Below the pieces are notes generated by a model. The model was not told the DNA's origin. It saw nothing but the letters and a program-made list of their open reading frames with translations, and did no database searches. DNA of 64,000 nt. Source: Candidatus Undinarchaeales archaeon. GTDB taxonomy: Archaea > SpSt-1190 > JASMDC01. A program made the translations under genes and the position numbers. This document shows positions 24,614 to 33,776 of this stretch, piece after piece (positions within the stretch are counted from its first letter, which is position 1; the number at the start of each line of letters is the position of its first letter). The stretch is taken from contig JASMDC010000012.1 of assembly GCA_030753015.1 (NCBI GenBank), positions 28,734 to 92,733 of the forward strand, read 5' to 3'.

Positions 24614-27600
24614 CTAGACCTTGCCACCGGAGCCGCACGTGTAGTCGTCGGGGAAACAACTGTGAGGGGCAGAGTCGCCCTCGCACCATTGGCATTCGGC
24701 CAGCTCCCCGCACGTGGCATCCGTGATGGCATCGTAGCAATCGGGGTGGTCGTCGCCACCCGTCGGATCTCCACCCGAGGTCATATCGCACCAGGGCGGA
24801 TCGGTCATACCGGGTCCGGGGCTGATGCAGTTGGCGGGTGCGTTGGGGTCCACCCACTCGTCCGGAAGGTCTTGGTACTTGTCCGGGCACGGCTGGTCGA
24901 GGTCGACGCGGCATGCGTCCATATCATCTGGGGACTGGCAGCACTTGTAGCCGCTCGGGCCGCCGTCAGTACTACCGCCGTCAGTACCATCGTCCTCGGG
25001 CTTGCAGATGTTCGACTCATACTCACAGTACTCGCCGCCGGTGCATCCGCAGTCCTTGCAGCAGTTGCCGGAATTCTCCTCACCGTTGCACTCATTGTCA
25101 CCGCAGAAGCCACCCTGGCTCCCACCGTCCTCGGGCTTGCAGATGTTCGATCCAGTATCGCAGAACTCACCGCCGGTGCATCCGCAGTCCTTGCAGCAGT
25201 TGCCTGTACTCTCCTCACCGTTGCACATACCATCACCGCAGTATGCTTCGATCCCGCCGCTGCTACCGCCGCTGCTACCGTCGCTGTTGGACTGCCAGTA
25301 GTTCTCAGACATCTCGTTGAACCGCTGTTCGAGGTCCCGCTGGAGCCTGTCCCAACCGCGGCCGTCGGACTCGAGCGCCTTCACGCGCATCTCCTCGTAG
25401 TACAGCTCGAGCTGCTTGAGTTGGGCCTGGTCGTGGTACTGTACGTCCTCGCGCATCTGGCGGAGGTCCCGGGACTTCCACAGGAGCCACTGCATCCGCC
25501 AGAATTGGAACCGGTAGCCCTCCCAATCGCGCTCGAAGCGTTCCATCACGCGACCGGCGTCGTAGGTGCCGTCGAGCTCGCCGCGGAACTCCTCGGCGCG
25601 AGCCTTCATATCGAGAAGGATGCGGTTAAGCTCCTCGGTACCGGGTACGTTCTCGTACTCCATACGATCGACCTCGTCCTCGAAACCCTGGAGCTCGTTC
25701 GTGAGACCGCTGAGGCGCTCGAGCATCCACAGGCTCTGTTGGAACTGCTCTAACTCACGCTGGAACGGCTCGAAGTGGCGCCAGATGTCCCTGACACCGG
25801 CCAAATCGCTCCCCATGGAGGCCAGCTTGTTCTGAAGTTCGCGGAACTGGGACTTTGCTCTGCTCACGTCCACACCGTCGTACTCCATGCGCTCGATCTG
25901 ATCCTCGATTTCCTCGAAGCGGCGCTGGAACTCTTGTGTGATCCGCTGGCCCTCGAGCTGCTGGAACACGGAGTTCTGGAACTCATCGACGCGGCGGTTG
26001 AACGTTTCCTGCTCACGCCAGATGCGGTCCATCTGCTCAGTGGTCCTCAGCTTCTCCTTGAACTCGTCCAGCTCGTACCAGAGGCTCTTGAGCCCACGGC
26101 GAGCATCGGCCGTATCGATACCATCGTACTCCATGTCCTCGAGGCGCTGTTCCATTTCCCTGAACCTGCGCTCGAACTCGCGGGGGATGGTGGCGATGGC
26201 GCGGCGCTGTTCGAGGGCGTTGATCTTGCGCTCGAACTCGTGGATGATCCTGTCCCACCTGCCGCCCTCCATCTCTTGGATCTCGCGCACCACGCGCCGC
26301 AGCTCGGCCCGAAGGTCGGCGAGCTCCTCGTAGAGGTCGTCGACGCGGATGCCGTTGTACTCATCGTCACGGAGCTGGTCCTCCATCTGACGCAGGCGAT
26401 CCTCGAGGCCGCCCAGCCATCGGCGGGACTCGAACTCGCGCTCGATTCGCTCGATGTCACGGTGGAACCGCTCGAGAGCGCGGCCGAGCCGGTGGCTCTG
26501 TATGCCCGAGCTGCGCATCTCTTCTATGCCCTCGCGGATGTCGTTGATGGCGGAGCGGTACGGCTTGGTGTCGACACCGTCATACTCGGCCTCATCGAGG
26601 CGCTGTTCGATATTGCTGAGCCTGTTCTCGATATCGATGAAAGCACCGCTCATCTCGATCTGTTCCCGTAGGTGCCAGAGCTTCTCGAACATCCGCTCAG
26701 CACGCCGGAAGTCGCCCTGCTTGGCCAGACCCTCGATAGTGCGGAGCACCTCTTCGTATTCCCTTCTGAGGTCCTCTACGAAGTCGGGGACCTTGAAACC
26801 ACTGTAGCTGGCGTCCTCGATGCGCCTGTCGATATCCTCAAGGAACCGATAGGCGTCCTCGATCTGATCGTTGAAGTGGCGCCATTGCATGAACGACTCG
26901 AACTCGCGGTGGAGCCGTTCCATCCTGTGATGGCACTTGCCCATGATGCGCTGGAACTCGTGCGGATTACGCACATTGCGCATCTCGTCCATCGCGTTGT
27001 CGAAGCAGAGGGCGACGTCCTTGAGCTTGGTCTCCATCTCGGAGACGTCGAAGCCCTCGTAGGCCATCTTGTCGAGCTCCTCGAACATGCGGTACAGGTT
27101 CTCATCGATCATGGTACGCTCGTAGAAGAAGTGCACAAGGGGCATCTTCTCCATAGCGTTGCGGAAGATCTTCTCGGCCGCCCTGGTTTGACCATTCATG
27201 GCTAGCTTGATGGCCTTGTCGATACCTTCTTCGATCTCGTCCAGAAGGGCGTTCAGGCGCGCACCGACATCGCCCGGAAGCTCTTCAGCGCGGAAGCGCA
27301 TCTCCTCGATCTCATACAGGATGTGCTCCTGCTCACGCAGGAAGTCGAAGTACATCCGCGTCTCGTCAAGAGCACGGTGGAGGCCGCCGAAGCGCTTCTC
27401 GATCTTGCCCAGGAGCTTACCGGCCGACTTGAACTTGCCGGCCTCGATGTCGTCCTGTACCTCCACGATCAAGTCCTCGATCTCGTTGAAGATGGACAGA
27501 GCGGGGCCTATGTCGACACCGTTGGCCACCATCTCCTCGACCTCCCAGGAGACGTCCTGATAGTGACGGAGGATGCCCTCCAGATGGCCGCGGATATGGA

Positions 27601-30178
27601 TCTCCTCAATAACGGTCCAGGCATTACCTATCTCCTTCCAGGCATTGTCCATGTCACCGCTCGCCGCAGCACTGTACGACTGGTAGAGATAGTCCTCTGC
27701 CACGCTTATGAGGTAGAGCATCTCCTCGATGTCGGCACCCATCATCTCCATCTCGAAAAGACGTTCCTGTGCTTCCTCGAGCTGGTTGTAGGCGTTCTCG
27801 AGCTCGTCCTCGAACGCGAAGCCTTCAGGCTCTCTGGCTCGCTGGAACGCGCGATTTATGAACTTGTGCACCCTGCGAGCGAAACCCTCGAAGCGGTGCT
27901 GGACATCGATGATGTATCCGATATCGCCGGAGCCCTCCGCTTCCGTGAGCTCGTTCTGGATGTTTTGGAGCTCCTCGAGGAGCCGGGAGAGCTCGATGCG
28001 GAACCTGCCCACGTCGGTGCCCTGTTCCTCAAGCTCGTTGAGCGACTCGTCAAAGGCAGTGATTTCAAGATCGAGATCCATGATGCCGATCGAGGTCTCC
28101 AGACGAGCTACGAGCATGTTCGCATTCTCGGCAAGGAAGTCGACCTCTTCGAGCTTGCCCTCGAGGATGAGCTGCTGGGCCTCATCGATAAGGAGGCGCA
28201 GCTCCTCGATGATCTCCTCTTCGACGGAGAGATCGTAGCCGGCACCCTTGAGCTCCTCGACCTTCTCAGCGAGACCTTCGATGTATTGCTTACCATCGTC
28301 TAGGTCGTGTTGGTAGCGTCGGTGGTCCTTCTTCCGGTCAAGCTGCTCACGGATATCCAGCACTTGATCCCAATTGTCTGAGCTGCTACCAGCATCCTTG
28401 AGCGCACCGAGCAGGTCCTGCAGGTCACCGAGGTCGACATTCTCGTCCTCGGCCTCTTCGAACTCGTACTGAAGGCTCTTGAGGGCGGAATCGAACTGCC
28501 GGCTCTCCACCTCGGAAGAAACATCCTCCTCATCGCTACCGAGTTGGGCTCTACCTATGAGTTTCCCGATCTCACCCACCTTGTGCTTGATCTCCTTACC
28601 CGCGTGCTTGAAGGCGTCGATGTCCTTCGCGTCGAGGGCGTAGAACTCAGCGTCCCTTCCTAGCCGCTGGACAGCCTTGAGGAGGTAGCGCATCTTCTTG
28701 TCCTCCCCGAACTCCTTCTCGAAGGACTCGACTTTCTCCTCAAGGGCGAGGATGATGTCCTTGATGTCCTTGAGCTCCTTGCGAACGTCGTTCTTCTCGG
28801 AATCTACCATTTCTTCGATTCGTTCGGCCCGGCGATCCTTGTCAAGGCTGGAGACAATCGCCCACTCGCTCTGTGAGGCGAGGTCCTGGGCCAGACGTGC
28901 CTGACGGAAGCCCTCTACGTACTTCTCTCCCGCCAGTGATTCCTGGGCTCTGGCGAGAGCGGCCTCTGCCTTGTCGATGAACTCGAGGGCCTTCTTTAGC
29001 ACACCCTCTTCGATGGTGATGTCGTCCTTGAAATTGGCGACGAGCACGCGCATTTCGCCAATGACAACCTCAGCGCGTCCAGCCTCGTCGACGGCCTTCT
29101 TGGCGAGCTGGAGCCGCGCGAGCTCCTTCTCAAGAGCACTGATCTTGGAAGCGAGGTCCTTGGCCTTCTTAGCATACTTCTCCTTGGCATCGCGGACCTG
29201 TTTCGCCACCGCGGCCACAGGGTCCTCTCCCTCCACCTTCTGGATGGCGTCCTCGGTAACGTTCTGCTCCTTGAAGCGCTCCACGAGCTCTTCCGAGAGA
29301 CCGCTGTCACCAACGACGATGATATTGGTGATGTTGTAGTTACGGACGAAGTCGGCCAGTTCCTTGGTCTTGCTGGTGTCAGAGATGACGAACACGACCG
29401 TGTCCTCGGCGTCCGCGGGCATCTTGAGGATGTCCTCGTAGTTATCCTCGGTGACGATGATACGTGCGGTGGTGATGCCCTCGATCTCGGTGAGCTTGCT
29501 CTTGATATGGCCGAGTATACGGTCGAGGGTCTTGTCGATGGAGGATCCGGCCACCTTTGTCAGTGTGGGTCCGATGGACTCTATCGCCGATGTAAGGTTC
29601 TCGGAGGGGTTGGTTCCCACGAGCACCACATTCGAGACATTGAGGCCGGTGAGGAGCGATGCCGCATCGACTGAGAGCGCGTCACAAGGAGTGAGCAGGA
29701 TAGGGGATTCATACATCCGTGCAAGGGACAACGATGCAGCCAGCTGCTTGTACTCCTCACCCACGGAGTATATGTTGTCGCATACTAGAACGGCGTTGTC
29801 AGTCCCCGTTGAGAACCAGAAGTACATACCGATGCTGGCGGCCGTACCATAGCGCGTCATGTCCCAAATGCGCTCGGTCGTGAAGCCAATCTCATTGATT
29901 TTTTTCTCGACGTCCTCACTGATGACGGCAGGCCCACCAATTATATAGACCGTCTTGGGATTAAGGTCCCGCAACGTGGCCTCCACCGCCTCGGAGAGCT
30001 CGTTCTCGTCCGTTACGATGACCGGTGCACCGATATGGTTCGCAGCGGCCGCCGCAACGACGGAATCAGGGTAGTTCACCGTGGTGGTGAGGAACACCGC
30101 GTCCACGGTCTCTTCTGCCATGGCCAAGGTGGCCATGAACACGGTTAATATGAGTAAAATGCGCAATCCTCTATACAT
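24614..30178 (-). CDS. Giant CWB2 coiled-coil surface protein with Cys-rich tail
   Basis: 1854 residues from ATG 30178 (CTTGGAGGCGA just upstream). After a signal peptide (LRILLILTVFMATLAMAEE), residues 25-310 hold cell-wall-binding repeat 2 (CWB2) units (DAVFLTTTVNYPDSVVAAAA, TVYIIGGPAVISEDVEKKI, NVVLVGTNPSENLT). About 1300 residues of charged coiled coil follow, with repeated motifs of the type EYDGIDV/MEYDGVDV, roughly one per 110-residue unit, so the rod is a tandem repeat of helical bundles. The tail has two CGDGxCNGEE...NCCKDCGC modules and further Cys-rich text. Probably a long surface stalk. Paralogous in plan to the 54.6-59.8 kb gene. Confidence 0.88.
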   Translation of the reverse strand: MYRGLRILLILTVFMATLAMAEETVDAVFLTTTVNYPDSVVAAAAANHIGAPVIVTDENELSEAVEATLRDLNPKTVYIIGGPAVISEDVEKKINEIGFTTERIWDMTRYGTAASIGMYFWFSTGTDNAVLVCDNIYSVGEEYKQLAASLSLARMYESPILLTPCDALSVDAASLLTGLNVSNVVLVGTNPSENLTSAIESIGPTLTKVAGSSIDKTLDRILGHIKSKLTEIEGITTARIIVTEDNYEDILKMPADAEDTVVFVISDTSKTKELADFVRNYNITNIIVVGDSGLSEELVERFKEQNVTEDAIQKVEGEDPVAAVAKQVRDAKEKYAKKAKDLASKISALEKELARLQLAKKAVDEAGRAEVVIGEMRVLVANFKDDITIEEGVLKKALEFIDKAEAALARAQESLAGEKYVEGFRQARLAQDLASQSEWAIVSSLDKDRRAERIEEMVDSEKNDVRKELKDIKDIILALEEKVESFEKEFGEDKKMRYLLKAVQRLGRDAEFYALDAKDIDAFKHAGKEIKHKVGEIGKLIGRAQLGSDEEDVSSEVESRQFDSALKSLQYEFEEAEDENVDLGDLQDLLGALKDAGSSSDNWDQVLDIREQLDRKKDHRRYQHDLDDGKQYIEGLAEKVEELKGAGYDLSVEEEIIEELRLLIDEAQQLILEGKLEEVDFLAENANMLVARLETSIGIMDLDLEITAFDESLNELEEQGTDVGRFRIELSRLLEELQNIQNELTEAEGSGDIGYIIDVQHRFEGFARRVHKFINRAFQRAREPEGFAFEDELENAYNQLEEAQERLFEMEMMGADIEEMLYLISVAEDYLYQSYSAAASGDMDNAWKEIGNAWTVIEEIHIRGHLEGILRHYQDVSWEVEEMVANGVDIGPALSIFNEIEDLIVEVQDDIEAGKFKSAGKLLGKIEKRFGGLHRALDETRMYFDFLREQEHILYEIEEMRFRAEELPGDVGARLNALLDEIEEGIDKAIKLAMNGQTRAAEKIFRNAMEKMPLVHFFYERTMIDENLYRMFEELDKMAYEGFDVSEMETKLKDVALCFDNAMDEMRNVRNPHEFQRIMGKCHHRMERLHREFESFMQWRHFNDQIEDAYRFLEDIDRRIEDASYSGFKVPDFVEDLRREYEEVLRTIEGLAKQGDFRRAERMFEKLWHLREQIEMSGAFIDIENRLSNIEQRLDEAEYDGVDTKPYRSAINDIREGIEEMRSSGIQSHRLGRALERFHRDIERIEREFESRRWLGGLEDRLRQMEDQLRDDEYNGIRVDDLYEELADLRAELRRVVREIQEMEGGRWDRIIHEFERKINALEQRRAIATIPREFERRFREMEQRLEDMEYDGIDTADARRGLKSLWYELDEFKEKLRTTEQMDRIWREQETFNRRVDEFQNSVFQQLEGQRITQEFQRRFEEIEDQIERMEYDGVDVSRAKSQFRELQNKLASMGSDLAGVRDIWRHFEPFQRELEQFQQSLWMLERLSGLTNELQGFEDEVDRMEYENVPGTEELNRILLDMKARAEEFRGELDGTYDAGRVMERFERDWEGYRFQFWRMQWLLWKSRDLRQMREDVQYHDQAQLKQLELYYEEMRVKALESDGRGWDRLQRDLEQRFNEMSENYWQSNSDGSSGGSSGGIEAYCGDGMCNGEESTGNCCKDCGCTGGEFCDTGSNICKPEDGGSQGGFCGDNECNGEENSGNCCKDCGCTGGEYCEYESNICKPEDDGTDGGSTDGGPSGYKCCQSPDDMDACRVDLDQPCPDKYQDLPDEWVDPNAPANCISPGPGMTDPPWCDMTSGGDPTGGDDHPDCYDAITDATCGELAECQWCEGDSAPHSCFPDDYTCGSGGKV

Positions 30179-30325
30179 AGCCTTCGCCTCCAAGTAACTT
30201 GACTTCCTAGTCTAGAACTCATTCGGTATGACATTTATAGGTTTCGTTCTGCTTATGAAGGATATAGACAATCTATACACGTCATTATATTTTCAGGAAC
30301 GAGGTAAGGGGACGAGGTTATCTGT

Positions 30326-31462
30326 ATGGACAAAACGGGACCAAGTGTGGAAGATGTGGTTTCCCAGCTGAAGGAATACGAGTTCTCCACCTTTCAACTC
30401 GGCACGACCTGCTTCCATGACAAGGACAATTTTATCCGGGCGATTACCGAGAGGTTCGGCGCCACCTTCGCAGAGAAACACCCCGACCTCACAATAGTGC
30501 TTGGACCGGGTACAATGGAGATCGTGACCCGCCCACTGTTCGTGTACGGGCGATACCTCAAGACCTCACGAGAGATACCACAGACAAGATGGCCCTGTCG
30601 CGTATGCAAGGGTGGCGGCTGTCCACGCTGCGATGGTACGGGGAAAATGTATCAGGAGAGCGTCGAGGAGATCTTGGGCGCTCCCCTTCTGGCAGATACC
30701 GGTGGGACGGGGACCCGGCTCCACGGCTGCGGTCGTGAGGACATCGACGCGCGGATGCTCGGTTCTGGACGGCCATTCGTGATCGAGGTAATCAATCCGC
30801 GCTGCCGCACCATCGACCTGCCAGAAATAACGCACGGGAAGGCCGACTACCTGTTCCTCAGGTTCTGCGAAAAGGGCATATCCAGGATGTTGAAGTCTTG
30901 TGCTGCGTTCAAACGTTATAGGGCGCAGGTCACCCTTGAGAACGAGGTCGACGATCTGCATCTCAAGAGGGTACACGATCTCTGTGGCGTCCGGATCGAC
31001 CAGCAGACACCTACCCGCGTCCTCCACCGTCGAAAGGACTTGAAGCGCGGCCGAGCGATAGCTAGTATAGTCTGTCGTCGCCGTGGGCCTACGGAGCTGG
31101 AGCTCGAGCTGGTCGTAGCCTCGGGCTTCTATGTCAAGGAGTTCGTCTCCGGTGACGGAGGGAGGAGCATACCGTCCCTTGCTGAGACCTTGGACGTCGG
31201 GTGTACGTGCTCACGCCTCGATGTATCGGCCGTGTTCGATCCCACGTTACTCGACCTCATCAGAGAGACCGGAGAGTCGGGCAGCGATCCTCATGAAGGA
31301 GCGCAAAGGATTGGTATGACGCTTTCCTGCGGCTGCAATCCTGAGACCCAGCTGGAGCGCATGTTCCCTGGTGATGAGCTGCCACCAGTGTTGGATGCGC
31401 TCTCATGTGCCGCCACCGCGGACGCATCGCTAGCGCTCACAAGACCTGACGATGACTTTTAA
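30326..31462 (+). CDS. pus10: tRNA pseudouridine synthase Pus10, archaeal
   Basis: 378 residues. The catalytic core is clear: HGCGREDIDARMLGSGRPFV (134-153) with the active-site Asp in REDID, FKRYRAQVTLEN, RVDQQTPTRVLHRR-like sequence near 237-248 and ASGFYVKEFVSGD. A CRVCKGGGCPRC metal-type motif (91-102) lies before the core. Pus10 makes pseudouridine 54/55 in archaeal tRNA. The usual N-terminal CxxC zinc-finger segment seems missing. Instead a C-terminal extension of about 60 residues after LIRETGESG is present. The start is preceded by GGGGACGAGG, and a TATA-like element lies near 30283. Confidence 0.92.
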   Translation: MDKTGPSVEDVVSQLKEYEFSTFQLGTTCFHDKDNFIRAITERFGATFAEKHPDLTIVLGPGTMEIVTRPLFVYGRYLKTSREIPQTRWPCRVCKGGGCPRCDGTGKMYQESVEEILGAPLLADTGGTGTRLHGCGREDIDARMLGSGRPFVIEVINPRCRTIDLPEITHGKADYLFLRFCEKGISRMLKSCAAFKRYRAQVTLENEVDDLHLKRVHDLCGVRIDQQTPTRVLHRRKDLKRGRAIASIVCRRRGPTELELELVVASGFYVKEFVSGDGGRSIPSLAETLDVGCTCSRLDVSAVFDPTLLDLIRETGESGSDPHEGAQRIGMTLSCGCNPETQLERMFPGDELPPVLDALSCAATADASLALTRPDDDF

Positions 31463-31487
31463 TTAGATGAGAGCTACTGCTCAGTCC

Positions 31488-32531
31488 ATGGATGAGGCTC
31501 ACGAGTCACTCGAGGACATCCTCAATAAGCGTCGCAAGATGGCAAATCGTCTCCAGGACGCCATAGCAGGCAGGGAGGACCCAGGGCTCCATCCAGGTGG
31601 TACAGCGCCTGATGAGGGGGAAGAACCAGCCCCTCTGGCCACGAGCGACCTTCATCCCCCCTCAGCAGATCTGTTCTCATCACCATCTCGTACTGCTGGC
31701 CCTGCTCCCTTTGACGAGGGCCTTCCGAGCATGAAGCGGGCCCCGAAGGGCGACGACTCCTTCCCTGAACCGGCAAGCCCTACCAAGGGGGACGATATGT
31801 TCCCTGAAGGCTCCGGTCCAGTAAAGGGTGACGATAGTTTCCCGGACGCTCCCGGTCCGACAAAGGGTGACGACCTTTTCCCCGAGCCTGTCTCGTTACC
31901 CGTTGATGACGGATTCCTACCTGAGGCAGAGCCTGATTCGTCAGCTACTGACGACGGATTCCTACCCGAGGCGAAGGAAGAGCCCGAGCCCATTGAGGAC
32001 GAATCCGAACCTGAATCCGAGGAGAAAGAACCAGAGCCCCTCCCTGTCCGGGAACCTGAGCTTATAGAAGATGAGCCCGAGCCCATAGAGGAAGAACCTG
32101 GACCTCTTCCAGTCCTCGAGCCCGAGCCCTTGGAGGAAGAACCTGAACGTCTCCCTGTCCTCGAGCCCGAGCCCGCAGAGGAAGAGCCTGAGCCCATCAC
32201 TCTACCCTTCCATGACGAGGAAGAGGAACTCGTTGTACCTTCACGTGAGCCTGTTGGACCACCTTCCGATGAGGAACCGGTTCCCGAGCCAAGTGAGGCA
32301 CCCCCGCGTGCAGTCCCTCTTGAGGAACCTCCAACTCGCTTCGAGCCTGAGACTATCCCCGAACCTGTGCACACGGGAGTCTCAGATATGGAGAAGGAGG
32401 TCCGTTCATTGAGCGAACAGCTTGACGGTCTCCTACGCGATCGCCAGCGGTTCCCCAACAGCGAGGTCTTCTACAACGTCCTTAACGAGGCCTCCAACGG
32501 ACTGAAGGACTCACTTGAGCTGCTACGGTGA
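31488..32531 (+). CDS. Acidic Pro/Glu-rich repeat protein
   Basis: 347 residues from ATG 31488, which is 27 nt after the A residues of ACTTTTAATTAG; an in-frame ATG at 31467 would be upstream of the expected transcript start. A short helical N-terminus (MDEAHESLEDILNKRRKMAN) is followed by low-complexity repeats. Four are copies of KGDDxFPE (31746-31890), then DDGFLPEA twice, then runs of EPEPIEEEP/LPVLEPEP. The last 50 residues form a helical segment (MEKEVRSLSEQLDGLLRDRQ). No membrane segment. Likely a disordered scaffold or cytosolic linker; function unknown. Confidence 0.7.
   Translation: MDEAHESLEDILNKRRKMANRLQDAIAGREDPGLHPGGTAPDEGEEPAPLATSDLHPPSADLFSSPSRTAGPAPFDEGLPSMKRAPKGDDSFPEPASPTKGDDMFPEGSGPVKGDDSFPDAPGPTKGDDLFPEPVSLPVDDGFLPEAEPDSSATDDGFLPEAKEEPEPIEDESEPESEEKEPEPLPVREPELIEDEPEPIEEEPGPLPVLEPEPLEEEPERLPVLEPEPAEEEPEPITLPFHDEEEELVVPSREPVGPPSDEEPVPEPSEAPPRAVPLEEPPTRFEPETIPEPVHTGVSDMEKEVRSLSEQLDGLLRDRQRFPNSEVFYNVLNEASNGLKDSLELLR
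31746..31890 (+). repeat. KGDDxFPE coding repeats
   Basis: The DNA of this stretch encodes four KGDD-x-FP(E/D) units spaced about 13 residues apart inside the acidic protein. The nucleotide copies are imperfect, so the repeat is best seen at protein level. Two DDGFLPEA units follow. Confidence 0.55.
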
Positions 32532-32547
32532 TTACGAGAGCCCCCGG

Positions 32548-33108
32548 TCACGACTCGCTGAGAACCTCGTAGAGCTCTCGGTTCAGAACGACACGGTTGA
32601 CCTTGCCGAGCCGCTCCTTCGCGATGATGCCCTTATTCTCGAGGTTCTTGAGGATACGGTGGGTCTTGACCTTGTTGAGGTTGGGAAGATGCGATAGCTC
32701 ATACTGTTGGACCTTTCCTCCGTTCTCAAGGATCGTGTCCACAACCTTCCGCTCGAGAGGATTGAGGAATTTGAGGATGATACGCGTGTTCTTCTGAAGG
32801 ACCGTCTCCTGATGGACGATTCGGTCGGCCATGATGTAGTAGACCACCGTCCCGACGAACAACCCGATGAACGCGAAGAAGGGAAAGAAGTAGTAGGGGC
32901 GGAGTGTGGGCATCGACGCGTACTGTGCCTCCAGCTTGCTCTTGATTTCCTCCTTGGTCATCTGGTCGATAGCGTCAGGTGTGAGCCGGCCGGCGGCACG
33001 CTCCTCGTGCAGGAGGTTGTAGAAGAGACTCACCGATATGACTAGGAGGGCAAAGGAGACGATGAGGCCGATGCCAAGTACCTTGTTCTTGTTCCCCTCA
33101 GTATCCAC
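32548..33108 (-). CDS. Membrane-anchored winged-helix protein
   Basis: 186 residues from GTG 33108. This start lies 26 nt from the centre of the GGTTAAAAAC box (minus strand); ATGs at 33129 and 33141 overlap that box. Two transmembrane helices (VLGIGLIVSFALLVISVSLF and YYFFPFFAFIGLFVGTVVYY) flank a short extracellular loop. The cytoplasmic C-terminus is a winged helix (ILKFLNPLERKVVDTILENG, QQYELSHLPNLNKVKTHRIL). It resembles archaeal membrane-bound HTH regulators that link an envelope signal to transcription. It is divergent from the DUF4405-type cassette. Confidence 0.75.
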   Translation of the reverse strand: MDTEGNKNKVLGIGLIVSFALLVISVSLFYNLLHEERAAGRLTPDAIDQMTKEEIKSKLEAQYASMPTLRPYYFFPFFAFIGLFVGTVVYYIMADRIVHQETVLQKNTRIILKFLNPLERKVVDTILENGGKVQQYELSHLPNLNKVKTHRILKNLENKGIIAKERLGKVNRVVLNRELYEVLSES

Positions 33109-33130
33109 TCCCTTTAGAAAGGGCGACATG

Positions 33131-33139
33131 TTTTTAACC
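33131..33139. promoter_or_regulatory. Central TTTTTAACC box between divergent genes
   Basis: The only AT-rich core between the membrane HTH gene (GTG 33108, minus) and the TAG-interrupted small gene (ATG 33175, plus). It could drive both: leaderless leftward, and rightward with a leader of about 13 nt. Confidence 0.45.
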
Positions 33140-33174
33140 ATTTCTTGGAGGCGGATGCGCCGGCCAACGGTTAC

Positions 33175-33435
33175 ATGATTTTGAAACCGTCATCGTTCAC
33201 GAATCTGATAGTTTCAATAGGTTGTGCACTCGCTCAGTAGGGTTCACCTGAAGCGGCCGCACCAGAGGTCAAGTATGGTGGTTGTCCGATAGGGAGGGTC
33301 AACGACCTGTACGCCGGTGACTGCGAACAGTACGTGGATTCAGACCGGAACGGGTATTGTGATTTAAGCGAATACGTCATATTGGATATAGGGACGACCG
33401 TCGTCCCTTCCTCTGTACAGGTGTGTACTCCATGA
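33175..33435 (+). pseudogene. Small secreted CPxGxVND-motif protein, frame interrupted by TAG
   Basis: One frame from ATG 33175 to TGA 33433-33435 has a single TAG at 33238-33240. Before it is a signal-like 21-residue segment (TNLIVSIGCALAQ). After it come GSPEAAAPEVKYGG, CPIGRVNDLYAGDCEQYVD and DSDRNGYCDLSEYVI, a C-P-x-G-x-V-N-D...C..Y.D.D.NG.CD pattern that I recall from exported segments of DUF4405/FMN-binding membrane proteins. The distal part has no ATG, GTG or TTG early enough for restart. The TGA overlaps the ATG of the DUF4405-like gene (ATGA), as in an intact operon. It may be a nonsense mutation (CAG to TAG is one step), a readthrough site, or an assembly error. Confidence 0.6.
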
Positions 33436-33719
33436 AACGGACAGACATCAACTACATCGTCGACCTTGCCATGGCTGTATTCTTTCTCCTGAGCTTCATC
33501 ACCGGCCTCATCAAGTTCCCCGCCGTCCTCGTGTACGTACTACAGGTGTACAGTTCCCTTCCCATGTACAAAATCAACTGGGTGCACGACTACAGCGGGC
33601 TCGCTTTCGGCAGCCTTGGCGTGATCCACATAGTACTGCATTGGGATTGGCTCGTAGCGATGACACGAGGGAAGCTGGGTACAACGAAGCGCGAGACCAA
33701 AGAGCACAGTGATCAATGA
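33432..33719 (+). CDS. DUF4405-like membrane protein (b-type cytochrome-like)
   Basis: 95 residues from ATG 33432, overlapping the TGA of the preceding small gene. It has two or three hydrophobic helices: YIVDLAMAVFFLLSFITGLI, then VLQVYSSLPMYK, then VHDYSGLAFGSLGVIHIVLH. Two histidine positions, in WVHDYSG and GVIHIVLHWDW, fit the heme-binding style of DUF4405/small cytochrome b proteins. The C-terminus is basic and cytoplasmic (RGKLGTTKRETKEH). Probably a membrane redox subunit working with the upstream exported Cys-containing peptide. Confidence 0.7.
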   Translation: MKRTDINYIVDLAMAVFFLLSFITGLIKFPAVLVYVLQVYSSLPMYKINWVHDYSGLAFGSLGVIHIVLHWDWLVAMTRGKLGTTKRETKEHSDQ

Positions 33720-33776
33720 ACAGGGCAGGGCGCATCACGAGAAACCTTTTAATATCCGCTGAACCTCTCAGGCGCC

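Noticed and set aside
24700-29850. Several long plus-strand ORFs (up to about 390 residues) opposite the giant coiled-coil gene
   Set aside because: They are mirror frames of repetitive acidic coiled-coil codons, give Leu/Glu/His-rich text with no family motifs, and lack promoters.
33238-33240. General reassignment of TAG to pyrrolysine in this genome
   Set aside because: Rubredoxin, ZPR1, gatC and other genes end properly at TAG, so TAG is a normal stop here; only a local event is considered.
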